Shown: positions 18,705-28,008 of the stretch, one piece after another
Numbering within the stretch: position 1 is the stretch's first letter
How the letters are laid out: every line of letters starts with the position of its first letter
Origin: Clostridium puniceum
GTDB lineage: Bacteria > Bacillota > Clostridia > Clostridiales > Clostridiaceae
Length of the DNA stretch: 64,000 bases
Reading direction: 5' to 3'
NCBI RefSeq assembly: GCF_002006345.1
Contig: NZ_LZZM01000022.1
Coordinates: 45,022 to 109,021, forward strand
Translations under genes and position numbers: made by a program
The notes under the pieces: generated by a model
The model's database searches: none
Seen by the model: the letters and a program-made list of their open reading frames with translations, nothing else
Told to the model about the DNA's origin: nothing

Positions 18705-19124
18705 TTAAAAAAAATCATTTTTATCTTGAATCTGTTTTATATTTTCAGTATTAGAAAATAATTTAATTCCATCCTTGGCATTATTAATCTTTTCATTTAA
18801 TTCTTCATCAGAGGTATCCATTTCTAATAATACCTCTATTACTAATGAAAGATTCATACCACTTATTAATTTTATATTACTAAATTCAACTAATTCCATT
18901 GCTGCATTACATACACTACCGCCAAATATATCTGCTATAACAATAAAATCATTTCCTTCATTATTTTTTGCTTCATTTTTTATATTATTTATTATTTCAG
19001 AAGGATGTTGTCCCGGATAAAGCCCATAATAAAATAAATTAGATCTTTCTCCTGTAATCATTTGTGCTGACTTAGCCATTGCTTCTGATAATTCTCCATG
19101 AGAAATTAATATGATTTTCGTCAC
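18705..19124 (-). CDS. PTS mannose-family IIA component (operon 1)
   Basis: 139 aa soluble EIIA-Man domain. The start is GTG at 19124 with GGAAGAGGAA upstream. The phospho-acceptor His is in IILISHGELSEAM at about residue 9, and the second landmark is VIADIFGGSVCNAAM. It is the first gene of the PTS operon. The sigma-54 promoter at 19160-19176 would give a leader of only about 26 bases. Confidence 0.93.
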   Translation of the reverse strand: MTKIILISHGELSEAMAKSAQMITGERSNLFYYGLYPGQHPSEIINNIKNEAKNNEGNDFIVIADIFGGSVCNAAMELVEFSNIKLISGMNLSLVIEVLLEMDTSDEELNEKINNAKDGIKLFSNTENIKQIQDKNDFF

Positions 19125-19159
19125 TTCCTCTTCCCTACCTTCCCTATATTATTTTACAA

Positions 19160-19189
19160 AGCAATTAACACGCCAACTTTTTCGACACT
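19160..19189 (-). promoter_or_regulatory. Sigma-54 promoter A with proximal AGTGTC box, before PTS operon 1
   Basis: The minus strand reads TTGGCGTGTTAATTGC (19176-19161), an excellent -24/-12 match with 10 bases between GG and GC. The box AGTGTC (19189-19184) lies 8 bases before TGGC. The same pairing occurs at five other places in the window. The LevR-type activator gene ends 90 bp upstream. Confidence 0.9.
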
Positions 19190-19279
19190 ATATAATTATT
19201 TTATATTAATTTCAGTCATAAACTTATTCTTAACTCAAATCATTTTTTAATGCAATTTGAATTTATATCCATAACACTA

Positions 19280-22033
19280 TTACATATATGGCTTAAAATA
19301 ATCATATATATAAGCTACTTCACTTATTGGCAGTTCTACTCCATAATGTCTTTCTATTTTTATAAAACTGTCTTTGCATGCCTTAATAAATCTCTCTTGT
19401 TCCTTTTCAAATAAATCTAATTCAAAATACGTTTCTATAGAAATCTTTTTTACTAATCTTTCAACCAAGCAGCTTAAATGCACATTTAATCCTATAATAG
19501 ATTTATATTTCAATTGAATTTGAAGTCTTTCTTGTAAACTATTTAGACAATTATTAACTAACTCCAAAACTTTATCAGCATTTAATATAGTTAAATATCC
19601 AACAACATTTTGAAGTGAAAAATTCATCAGCATGCTATTTTGAAGTCTTTGCATTTCTTCAACTGTAAATATTGTACTAAAAGCTTCATAAAGAACATCT
19701 AATCTATTTCCACCTATAATATCTTCAACTGCAATATAAGGTATTTCCTTAATATTTGGATTTAAGGTTCCTGCAATAAATATGATCTCGTTTTCTGAAA
19801 ATACTTCATCATTTATTCCATTTCTCAACAATTTATAATAATCATAAGGCATTATTTTAAGATTAATTGATTCTGGCAAACTATCTATAAACAGTTCAGA
19901 CATATTTCTTGCTGCTTCTATTCCTGTCTCACTTACAAAAATAATTGCTTTTTCCCTAACTCTGTTTTCTATAATTTTAAAGTTGCAGACAGTATTACTG
20001 CTTGCATTTTCAAGGATTTGAAGCATAGGTTCATTATTTAAAATCTTTGCTCCAACCTCCAAGGCCATTTTAGTAGTTATATTGTTTATAATTCCTATAT
20101 TAAGATTAGGTATTATACTTATCTCTTTGTATATATCTTCAAGAGATCCCATATCAACTAACAAAATTATATCTTGTGATAAATGCCTCCTTCTAACTAA
20201 ACTTTGAAGACGTTCCCCTATTTCGGAAGCTGTAACATCCAATGGCATATCAATAGCCTCAAATACATAATCATCCAATAACTTGTTTACTGCATCAGCA
20301 ATACTGCTGGCTGTGCTATAGCCATGACTCAATACAACTCCCATTATTTGTTGTACTTTTATTTCTGGATTAAAGAACTTTATATTTAATAGTAAAATTA
20401 TTCTATTAATTTTACTAACTTTCATATCAAAAATCATTTCAACTTTTTCTGAAAAATCTTCTGCTATTAAAAATTCATATTCATATTTATTTTTTAACAT
20501 ATTATAGAGTTTATTTATTCTATCTTTTTCAGTTCTTTCCCATTCAAAAATTTGTGATCTATAACTTCCTCTTTCAACAAAATATCTTATTAATGGTATT
20601 AATCCATTGTTTTGAAATTGAATCTTATATCTTGAGCATATTTCTTCTGTAATTTTCTCCATGGCAGTTTCATATGCTTCTAATCTTAAATTTTTATTTT
20701 TCTTATCAAACATTAGATAATCATAGTACTTTGTAATTATTTTTTGAGCATGTTCCATAAAAGTTTTATTATCACTTTTATATTCTATATATAAATCATT
20801 TTCTCTTAACAAATCATTAAAAAAAAGTATTATTTTTTCTGCTCCATCTTCTATTTTTGTTTTTGAAGGATCTAATAATACTCTTTCTCCTTCCTCTTCA
20901 TCGATAGTTATAAAAAAAGATGAATATGATATTATATTCTCTGGTAAATGGAACATCTTAAGTATTAGCGCTTCACTGTCTTGCTTCTGGTGTAAAAATG
21001 CATTTGCACAGCTTCTTTTTATTGCACTTTTTAACTCACCAACATTGGCTCTAAAACGATAAGACATTAAAGTTTGAAAATAAGATTGAGTTACTTTGAT
21101 CTTTTGGTTTATCAGTTCTGCTTCATTTTGAATAAATGAAAATATTAACTGCTCTTTTTCATCAATTGGTCTGTCTTCTAAGGCTGGAATATTAATTGTT
21201 ACTGGAATACGTCTAAGTAATGTCCTAAGCAGCGCTTGTTCTGGATCTTTTGTAGTAGCAAAAATTAATCTTGCTGAAGATTCCTTCCAATTTTTATTAT
21301 CTCCCATAAGATGATATATTCCTTTATCCATAAATAGAAATAATTTTTCCTGACATGATGGGTTAAGGCTATGAATTTCATCTAAAAATAATACTCCTCC
21401 ATTAGCTGCTTGAATTAATCCCACATTTTCAGAATCTGCCCCCGTGAATGCTCCTTTTTTATATCCAAATAGATTAGCTGTAAGTAACTCTGGATTATTT
21501 GCAAATTCTGAACAATTTACAATTACAAATTGCTTATCATCTTCTATTATCTTTTGCTCAATAGCATAATTATAAATCATATTTGCAAGATAACTTTTTC
21601 CTGCACCACTTGTTCCTGTTAAAAGTATAGGTAATCCATTAGGTGGATATTTAGCTGCTGCTTTACATTGATCTATAACATTACGAAGACTTCCATTATA
21701 TCCTATAACACTTTCAAAAATGTCCCCATTTAATTCGTCATTTTTATTATCTTCTCTATTCATACAATAATCTGATTCTTCTGTTTCTGGTTCTTGTATT
21801 TTTCTAGAATAGAAATATACTGGCCGGGAGCTTGTTTTTTCTATAATGCCTTCTTTAGCCCATTCATTTAAATATTGGCTTGCTAAATTTCTACTTACAT
21901 TAAACTTTTGAGCTACAGCTTGTGCTGAAAATTTGTTTATTTCTGCCTGCAAATTTTCTTCATTTAATGATTCTGCGGAATTTTTTTCTATATAATCTAA
22001 AACCAATTGCTTTGTCTTAGCTGAATTAAACAT
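19280..22033 (-). CDS. LevR-type sigma-54-dependent activator with PTS regulation domains
   Basis: 917 aa. The N-terminal winged HTH (SAQAVAQKFNVSRNLASQYLNEW) is followed by an AAA+ domain with Walker A GTSGAGKS (about 137), the sigma-54 contact loop GAFTGA (about 193) and Walker B GGVLFLDEIHSL. Downstream are a PRD (about 440-550), an EIIA-Man-like domain with His in VVLSHGYSTASS (about 566), and a second PRD at the C-terminus (YKSIIGLNVHLSCLVERL). Family knowledge: PTS phosphorylation of these domains couples activation to sugar uptake. It lies upstream of PTS operon 1 and is the only such activator in the window, so it may serve all six sigma-54 promoters (inference). Confidence 0.93.
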   Translation of the reverse strand: MFNSAKTKQLVLDYIEKNSAESLNEENLQAEINKFSAQAVAQKFNVSRNLASQYLNEWAKEGIIEKTSSRPVYFYSRKIQEPETEESDYCMNREDNKNDELNGDIFESVIGYNGSLRNVIDQCKAAAKYPPNGLPILLTGTSGAGKSYLANMIYNYAIEQKIIEDDKQFVIVNCSEFANNPELLTANLFGYKKGAFTGADSENVGLIQAANGGVLFLDEIHSLNPSCQEKLFLFMDKGIYHLMGDNKNWKESSARLIFATTKDPEQALLRTLLRRIPVTINIPALEDRPIDEKEQLIFSFIQNEAELINQKIKVTQSYFQTLMSYRFRANVGELKSAIKRSCANAFLHQKQDSEALILKMFHLPENIISYSSFFITIDEEEGERVLLDPSKTKIEDGAEKIILFFNDLLRENDLYIEYKSDNKTFMEHAQKIITKYYDYLMFDKKNKNLRLEAYETAMEKITEEICSRYKIQFQNNGLIPLIRYFVERGSYRSQIFEWERTEKDRINKLYNMLKNKYEYEFLIAEDFSEKVEMIFDMKVSKINRIILLLNIKFFNPEIKVQQIMGVVLSHGYSTASSIADAVNKLLDDYVFEAIDMPLDVTASEIGERLQSLVRRRHLSQDIILLVDMGSLEDIYKEISIIPNLNIGIINNITTKMALEVGAKILNNEPMLQILENASSNTVCNFKIIENRVREKAIIFVSETGIEAARNMSELFIDSLPESINLKIMPYDYYKLLRNGINDEVFSENEIIFIAGTLNPNIKEIPYIAVEDIIGGNRLDVLYEAFSTIFTVEEMQRLQNSMLMNFSLQNVVGYLTILNADKVLELVNNCLNSLQERLQIQLKYKSIIGLNVHLSCLVERLVKKISIETYFELDLFEKEQERFIKACKDSFIKIERHYGVELPISEVAYIYDYFKPYM

Positions 22034-22122
22034 ATACTATCATCTCCATTCACTGATATTGATCATTATTTGTATACAGTTACATCTTATCATAAATTAA
22101 CTAAATTTTTAATAAAACAAAA

Positions 22123-22160
22123 GATTAACATATGAAAAATTAGCTTTTCATATGTTAATC
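22123..22160 (-). terminator. Terminator of the 1438-aa lyase gene
   Basis: Perfect 16-bp stem GATTAACATATGAAAA (22123-22138)/TTTTCATATGTTAATC (22145-22160) with a 6-base loop. On the minus strand it is followed by TTTTGTTTTA. The gap to the activator start (22033) holds that gene's promoter. Confidence 0.85.
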
Positions 22161-22204
22161 AAAATTATAACTTATATTTAACAATAAAATATTATAAATA
22201 TATA

Positions 22205-25200
22205 TTATTTAACCCAAGCTCCATTTGGGTTTAGTGAATATCCATCTATAATTGTATTTACTGCCATAGCTCCATTACTATACAAATAGTACCATTCATC
22301 ATTTAATTGTTGCCAGCCTACTGCCATAGCTCCATTGTCTTTTAAGAAATACCAAATACCATTTAAATGTATCCATCCTTTAGCCATAGCACCACTATCC
22401 TTTAAGAAATACCAAGTATTATTAGTTTGATGCCAGCCTGTTGCCATGGTTCCATCATTCTTTAATAAATACCATTCTCCATTAATTTGTTTCCATCCTA
22501 TTTGGACATCACCAGTTGAATCCATTAAATACCAATCACCATCTATTTGGTTCCATCCAGTAACAGGTTGTCCATTTTTAATATATCTTTTATTATTCAT
22601 TGTATTTTCCCACCTATTAACTATTGGGTCAGCTTCATTATTAGGTGAACTTGTGTTTTCTTGTGAATTATTACTTAATGATGAACTTGAGTTACTGCTT
22701 GTAGATTTTTTTGCGATTTTTCCTGTAATATCTTCGAAAGTATAATCCTCATAAATCCCTATTAATTTAATATATTTTCCTTTATCATCACTAACTAATT
22801 TATAATTTTTACCCTTTCCAACTAGTTTACCATCATAATCATCTTTACTGGATAACCTATACCATTCATAAGTTACACCTGCCGATGTAGTAAACTCAGC
22901 TCCATTTTCCATTAACGCTGCACCTTGGAGGGTCTTACCTACTCTTTCTGTTCCTTGAATTTTCACCGACACCGGAACTTCTTCTGTTTCAGAATCATCT
23001 GGTTTTGTAGGTGATTGTGGCTCTTCATTATTACCACCAACAACAATAACATTTACACTTGCCTGTAGATTATTCGGGTTAGTTATATATTTAGGAATTT
23101 TTAAAGTTCCTGTAAATGTATATGTCCCCAAAATCTCTCCATTATAAACTGGATTTCCACTATCCCAGGTTACAGCTGCACTTGTAGTTGTCGAATCGCT
23201 TAGTGTCACATCTATTGTTTCTGCTAATCGTATTTCATCTTTATCTGTTCCTTTTTCTACATTAATATCATCTATTGAATCTACATTGGTTACTTCTATT
23301 GATGATGATACATCTTTTAAAGCTTCTTCTTCAGTGTTATATACTAAAATAAGTTTTTCATTATTAGTTAAGGTTGATATATCATCTGATACATCTGTAC
23401 CTAAATACATGGTTAATTTAAAGTTACTAGGACTTACATTTGTATAAGTTATGTCATTGGTATAAGTTATGGTGCTATTAGATTTAGTTGTTAAAGTTCC
23501 ATTAGTTGAAGTTTTTGTGTTATTATTATAAGTAGTTATAGTGTTGTTATTAGCATCAGTTATATTAACATATACAATCCTATTGTCATGTGAAGGTGAT
23601 CTTAAAAAATAAAAAGCTGCTCCATTCGAATATAAGGTGAACTTCTCATTGTCTCCTTTAGTTTTAGCATCAGCTTTAATTACATTGTAATCCCCCATTT
23701 TTTCATCCTTAACTGATAAATAGGTATCAGTTGCAACACAGCGTATTGAGTAAGTTCCATCTCCATTGCTTTCTAATTGATAAAATGGAGCATCTTTTCT
23801 TTGTGAACTTGCAGTTAAAGTACCATCTGCGTGAGGTGCAAAATAAGAATTTAATGTTTCTTCAAGATAGTTGCCGCTTGAATCTTTAGTTAAATTCCTC
23901 TCATACCATGGTTCTAAACGAGTTCTAATTAAGAAATATGGTTCACTGACATTAGTCACTTCTCCATTATAGGTTGTAAGAGTTCCAAAATTCAGCTCAT
24001 CATTATGAACATACCCTTGAGGCCTCATAGAATCTGCCGCCTTGCTCATCCATGTTACATCAACACCAGCTATATTTCTGTAATGTGATAATGGCAACTC
24101 ATAAACTGGTCTTAATTCTCCACGATTAAGCTTTTCGCTATCTAGATGAGTCCAATAGCTTTTTGATGTATTACCAAAAACATTCGGTAAAGATGCAAAG
24201 GTCACTTCTCCATACAAATTATATTTAGCTGCCCATTCAAATGCTTTAGCTAATCGATTATCATACAAACTATATAAATCTATTCCTTGCTTATTAGCAA
24301 CTTCACACACTTCTGCCATATACCCAATTCCTAATTGAGCATGTCCCTGATCTCTTGCACTTTCAACGGATTGACCGGTATCACTAACATATACTGCAAT
24401 TGAGCCATTTACGTGTATATCTTGATATAAGCTGACTGCTCTATCAAAAATTACTGAATCATCACATAATACACCAATAGCTATCATAGAAACTATTGCA
24501 TTAGTATCCCAATTTCCATTTGCCACCATAGGACTTGCTAAATCTTGTATTGCAGGATATATTACATTCCTCATCATATCTTGAAATTTAATAAAATCAG
24601 ATTTGCTATATCGAGAATAGCCTCCGTGGTAATATCTGATGATTTCGGCTGCATTAGCTAACTTATAACTGTTCATTCCAGCTCCAAGTATTCTGTCTCT
24701 TCCATCAACTACCTTTAAGTTATCAGCCCAAGCATTAAAAATATTAACTGCAGCATCTGCATATTCATCTTCACCAGTGATTACCCATTGTAATGCATTA
24801 AAATAAGCTGCACTTGCTGACTGTTCAAAATCTGCAATATTGCCTGAGCCCTCAGGAGTCCCTCTACCTATACCTGCATGTGTGGCTGCTACAAATGCAG
24901 AAGATGAAAGATTATTGGGTACTGTATTATTTAATTTCATATAATCAGAATACCACGGTTCTTCTTTATTGGTTACATGCTCTTTTATTGTATCAAGTTC
25001 TTCCTCACTGTGAAGTAATCCAGGATGATTAAATATTCTAGCCTCTACTGTGTCGCTTTTTGAAATGGTACCATTTGAATATGTGACAGTTATACTTTTG
25101 ATCTCTTTTGTTAAACCACTTATTTGTGCTGTAAAAACTCCATTACTTTCCGTTATTGTAGCACTTTCACTTACTGAATATTTACCCATGTCAGTGTCAC

Positions 25201-26521
25201 CGTTTACAGCTTTCCAAGTAAGATTTGCACTAGTTCCTGATATCTTTTGCACAACTTCTAACTGATCTTGGTTTGCCACATCAATAAATTGAAATTTAAA
25301 ATTATCCATATTGGTTTTGCAAGCAGTCATATTACTTCCATCTACTCTAACAATTGTCTTAGAAAAGGTTGGATCATCTCTAAGAGTATCAAGATGTGAA
25401 TACATATTATACCCACCTGCTACATACTGATTTAAATAAAATCTTTCATTCCAATTAACATCATCAGCAACTGCTTTTATTCTAAAAGTATTTGAATCAA
25501 CCATGTTATAATAAGGCTTGTCTGTGTCAGTTTCTGAAAAATAATTCTGAATAGAAAGATATTTATTGTTACCTAGACATTTAATTGCATAAGTTGTAAT
25601 CGTAGATCCATAAGTATTATCAGTAGTTACACTAGTTAACTTATATTGATCATATTGATAAACATATAATGCAAATATAGATGCATTATTTTCATCAACA
25701 TTGGCTTTTAAACTTCCATCTGCTTGCACTTTAACATATGAATTAGCATCCCCGTCAAAATTTTTTATTTTAAATGTTTTAGTTGCTATAGAAGCATTTT
25801 CAAGATAATCACCTATATTATTTCCTGATGGTTGAACTGGTACTTCTGCATTTTTTTCAATAGCAGTTAAATATGGGACACTACTAGAACTACTAGTTGA
25901 ATATATATCAGTTGCACCAACTGAAGTGTTATCTACAGATGTAGTTGTAAAATGAACTGTAACTGATGTTTTACCTCTATCCGCAGCTGAGGTAAACAAT
26001 TTCATTAGATCCACACTAAGCTTTGAAGTCCCATTTGTAATTTCTAGATTGTATTGTGTAGCACCTACCAAATCCAATGGTCTAGTGTTGTAAGTTATAT
26101 TATTTTTTGTCCACAAAGTAGTAGTTTCAGTCTGAGTTGTTTTATCTCTTAAATAATCACTGCACTCATTATAACTCAATGTATTAACACTAGCACCACT
26201 AGTCTTTGTTGCACTTAATACTATACTTTCAACATTTTCAATATTTATGGATGATAAATCAAATTTTATGTATGCGTGACGCAATTTACCTACAGTTAAT
26301 TTAGTAGGAACAGCATTGCCAGAAGTAGTCACGCCAGTAGAAGTACTATATCCGGTATACATTACTGTATTAGCCATTCCAGTCATATTGGAAACAAATG
26401 CATCATCTAGAATATATGTTGCAGCATAAACTTTTGTGCAATATCCAAACCCAAATGCTTGTGACAAGAGCATTATACTACACATAAGCAATATATAAAT
26501 ATTTTTGATTCTTTTCTTCAT
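22205..26521 (-). CDS. Secreted, wall-bound multidomain polysaccharide lyase (alginate-lyase fold)
   Basis: 1438 aa. A signal peptide (1 to about 34, ending KVYAA) leads to a CBM/DNRLRE-like domain (about 36-225). Then come a fascin-like beta-trefoil region (about 240-410) and an Ig-like segment. The lyase domain starts at HPGLLHSEEELDTIKEHV (about 499) and contains MVANGNWDTNAIVSMIAIGV and DQGHAQLGIGYMAEVCE, as in PF05426 enzymes. A second trefoil-like region, a Big-type Ig domain (about 1100-1160) and a Ser/Asn linker (about 1274-1300) follow. The end is a row of about six cell-wall-binding repeats of GW...WYFL type. It should sit on the cell surface and cut a uronate polymer. The leader from sigma-54 promoter B is about 240 bases. 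Confidence 0.88.
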   Translation of the reverse strand: MKKRIKNIYILLMCSIMLLSQAFGFGYCTKVYAATYILDDAFVSNMTGMANTVMYTGYSTSTGVTTSGNAVPTKLTVGKLRHAYIKFDLSSINIENVESIVLSATKTSGASVNTLSYNECSDYLRDKTTQTETTTLWTKNNITYNTRPLDLVGATQYNLEITNGTSKLSVDLMKLFTSAADRGKTSVTVHFTTTSVDNTSVGATDIYSTSSSSSVPYLTAIEKNAEVPVQPSGNNIGDYLENASIATKTFKIKNFDGDANSYVKVQADGSLKANVDENNASIFALYVYQYDQYKLTSVTTDNTYGSTITTYAIKCLGNNKYLSIQNYFSETDTDKPYYNMVDSNTFRIKAVADDVNWNERFYLNQYVAGGYNMYSHLDTLRDDPTFSKTIVRVDGSNMTACKTNMDNFKFQFIDVANQDQLEVVQKISGTSANLTWKAVNGDTDMGKYSVSESATITESNGVFTAQISGLTKEIKSITVTYSNGTISKSDTVEARIFNHPGLLHSEEELDTIKEHVTNKEEPWYSDYMKLNNTVPNNLSSSAFVAATHAGIGRGTPEGSGNIADFEQSASAAYFNALQWVITGEDEYADAAVNIFNAWADNLKVVDGRDRILGAGMNSYKLANAAEIIRYYHGGYSRYSKSDFIKFQDMMRNVIYPAIQDLASPMVANGNWDTNAIVSMIAIGVLCDDSVIFDRAVSLYQDIHVNGSIAVYVSDTGQSVESARDQGHAQLGIGYMAEVCEVANKQGIDLYSLYDNRLAKAFEWAAKYNLYGEVTFASLPNVFGNTSKSYWTHLDSEKLNRGELRPVYELPLSHYRNIAGVDVTWMSKAADSMRPQGYVHNDELNFGTLTTYNGEVTNVSEPYFLIRTRLEPWYERNLTKDSSGNYLEETLNSYFAPHADGTLTASSQRKDAPFYQLESNGDGTYSIRCVATDTYLSVKDEKMGDYNVIKADAKTKGDNEKFTLYSNGAAFYFLRSPSHDNRIVYVNITDANNNTITTYNNNTKTSTNGTLTTKSNSTITYTNDITYTNVSPSNFKLTMYLGTDVSDDISTLTNNEKLILVYNTEEEALKDVSSSIEVTNVDSIDDINVEKGTDKDEIRLAETIDVTLSDSTTTSAAVTWDSGNPVYNGEILGTYTFTGTLKIPKYITNPNNLQASVNVIVVGGNNEEPQSPTKPDDSETEEVPVSVKIQGTERVGKTLQGAALMENGAEFTTSAGVTYEWYRLSSKDDYDGKLVGKGKNYKLVSDDKGKYIKLIGIYEDYTFEDITGKIAKKSTSSNSSSSLSNNSQENTSSPNNEADPIVNRWENTMNNKRYIKNGQPVTGWNQIDGDWYLMDSTGDVQIGWKQINGEWYLLKNDGTMATGWHQTNNTWYFLKDSGAMAKGWIHLNGIWYFLKDNGAMAVGWQQLNDEWYYLYSNGAMAVNTIIDGYSLNPNGAWVK

Positions 26522-26769
26522 ATTTTTTCTCCTTGCTATTTAATAAGAAAATATTTACTTTTACATTAATTTGCAATTAGTATCTTAAGCGAAAAAAGTA
26601 TTTTCTTCATCCTTATATCCCCCTCCTTATCAAATAAATTAAACTTAAAATCTCTCATCTCTAATGCATATCCATCAATAACTATATTACTTACTCTACT
26701 TATATCATCCTAAATAATATGCAATACATCTACTCATTAGTGTCAAGATACTTAATTATTTATATTTAA

Positions 26770-26800
26770 AGCAATATTTATGCCAACATATTTCGACACT
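26770..26800 (-). promoter_or_regulatory. Sigma-54 promoter B with AGTGTC box, before the 1438-aa lyase
   Basis: The minus strand reads TTGGCATAAATATTGC with 10 bases between GG and GC. AGTGTC (26800-26795) lies 9 bases before TGGC. The promoter starts about 10 bp downstream of the wall-binding relic. Between it and the lyase start (26521) is an AT-rich leader with no gene. Confidence 0.88.
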
Positions 26801-26809
26801 AAATTTATT

Positions 26810-27790
26810 TTAATTGTTATGCCATTCCCCATCAATACCTACATAGTATTTTCTAACATAAGTATTATACGCCATAACACCATTACTATATAAGTAATAC
26901 CATTTGCCATCTACTTCTTGCCAAGCTATTAAAGTTTGTCCATTGCTATCTACTAATTTAACAGTACCATCAGCATTTGTAATTGAAGTTACTGTTAGAG
27001 TATTTGTTGGTTGTGTAGTAGTTGTATTTGTTATTGAACTACCATCTGATATTGAACTTGAACTGTCACTACTTGACTATCTTTTAGCAATATAGAGCCT
27101 CCCCTCATCACGGTTACTTAAACTATAAGTACTACCGTCTGTACCTATTTCTGCTCAATCTTCCTTGCCATCATCCTTATTTTTTAATCTATACCATTGG
27201 CAAGATAAAACTGAAGTAATTTTATTTTGATTTTCATCATAAACTATTACTTCAAGATTTTTCCCACTTTTAAATTGCCTTTAATTGTTATTCCTTCTAT
27301 TTATCGCTATAGTTTCATCATTTTTAGCATTTGTAATTGCTATTTTAACATTACTTGTTTTAGAAATTAAATTTTGGGCATAGCTTAATGCATCTTCAAT
27401 TGATACTGTTAAAGCATCTCTTGCATCATTTAACGCACTTATTGCAGACACATATGCATTATAAAAAGCATCTTTAACACTTTCAAGTATTTTAAATCCA
27501 CTAAAATCTACTTTGTCTGCAGAATCAATTGCATCATTTATGCTTTAACTATAGCTGCTGTTGTTACTTAATGTTGTAATTCTGTATAAGTTACTGTAAT
27601 AGTTGATAATGCTTTCTTTGTTTCGTCCACTGTTGATATTGCTGTAATTATCTAATCTCCTGCTTCTGCATCTGAAGCTACAGTTACTTTTCCAGTCGAA
27701 TCGCTACTAGATCAAATTACGGTCTGCGGAGCCTCTCCTGTAACATCTACTGATATAGATAAATTTTCTTCTGTTCGAATATATATGGTA
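26810..27790 (-). pseudogene. Decayed C-terminus of a wall-binding, Ig-like-domain exoprotein
   Basis: Minus-strand translation shows recognisable but broken pieces. There is a Big_2-like segment (SVDVTGEAPQTVI, then VTVASDAEAGD) with in-frame stops at about 27600-27760. A helical FIVAR-like segment follows (DKVDFSGFKILESVKDAFYN, 27330-27540). A Ser/Thr linker precedes a final wall-binding repeat, LIAWQEVDGKWYYLYSNGVM, ending at 26810. Several stops and frame changes separate the pieces, and no catalytic domain remains. The domain set resembles the intact lyase next door, so this was probably another secreted carbohydrate enzyme lost by decay. Confidence 0.75.
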
Positions 27791-27932
27791 CTATAAATCC
27801 AGATAACATAAAAAGTTTTGAGAACATATCCAATAAAGATGGAATAAGAATTAAGAAAAACTACATTCAAAATCTATGAAATACGTTAAAATATTGAAGT
27901 TATTATCTTCCATCAAAAAATATAGGAACTAA

Positions 27933-28000
27933 GAAAAAGAGGTTGTAGCCTCTATAGGGAATATTTCGTATTCAAATATTCCTATTTTGCTACAGCCTCT
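27933..28000 (-). terminator. Terminator after the GH1 gene
   Basis: A long interrupted stem pairs AGAGG.TGTAGC with GCTACAGCCTCT and AGGGAATATT with AATATTCCT. On the minus strand it ends in CCTCTTTTTCTTAG. It closes the beta-glucoside operon. Confidence 0.8.
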
Positions 28001-28008
28001 AATTGTAT

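Noticed and set aside
22205..22600. Tandem DNA repeats of about 60-70 bp
   Set aside because: They encode the wall-binding repeats of the 1438-aa lyase, so they are protein repeats and not a CRISPR or a satellite.
22446..25265. Several plus-strand open frames of 60-100 codons inside the lyase gene
   Set aside because: All are antisense shadows of a clearly coding minus-strand gene and have no ribosome sites.
26735..26760. Plus-strand AGTGTC near promoter B
   Set aside because: It lies downstream of the promoter in the opposite orientation and is probably chance.
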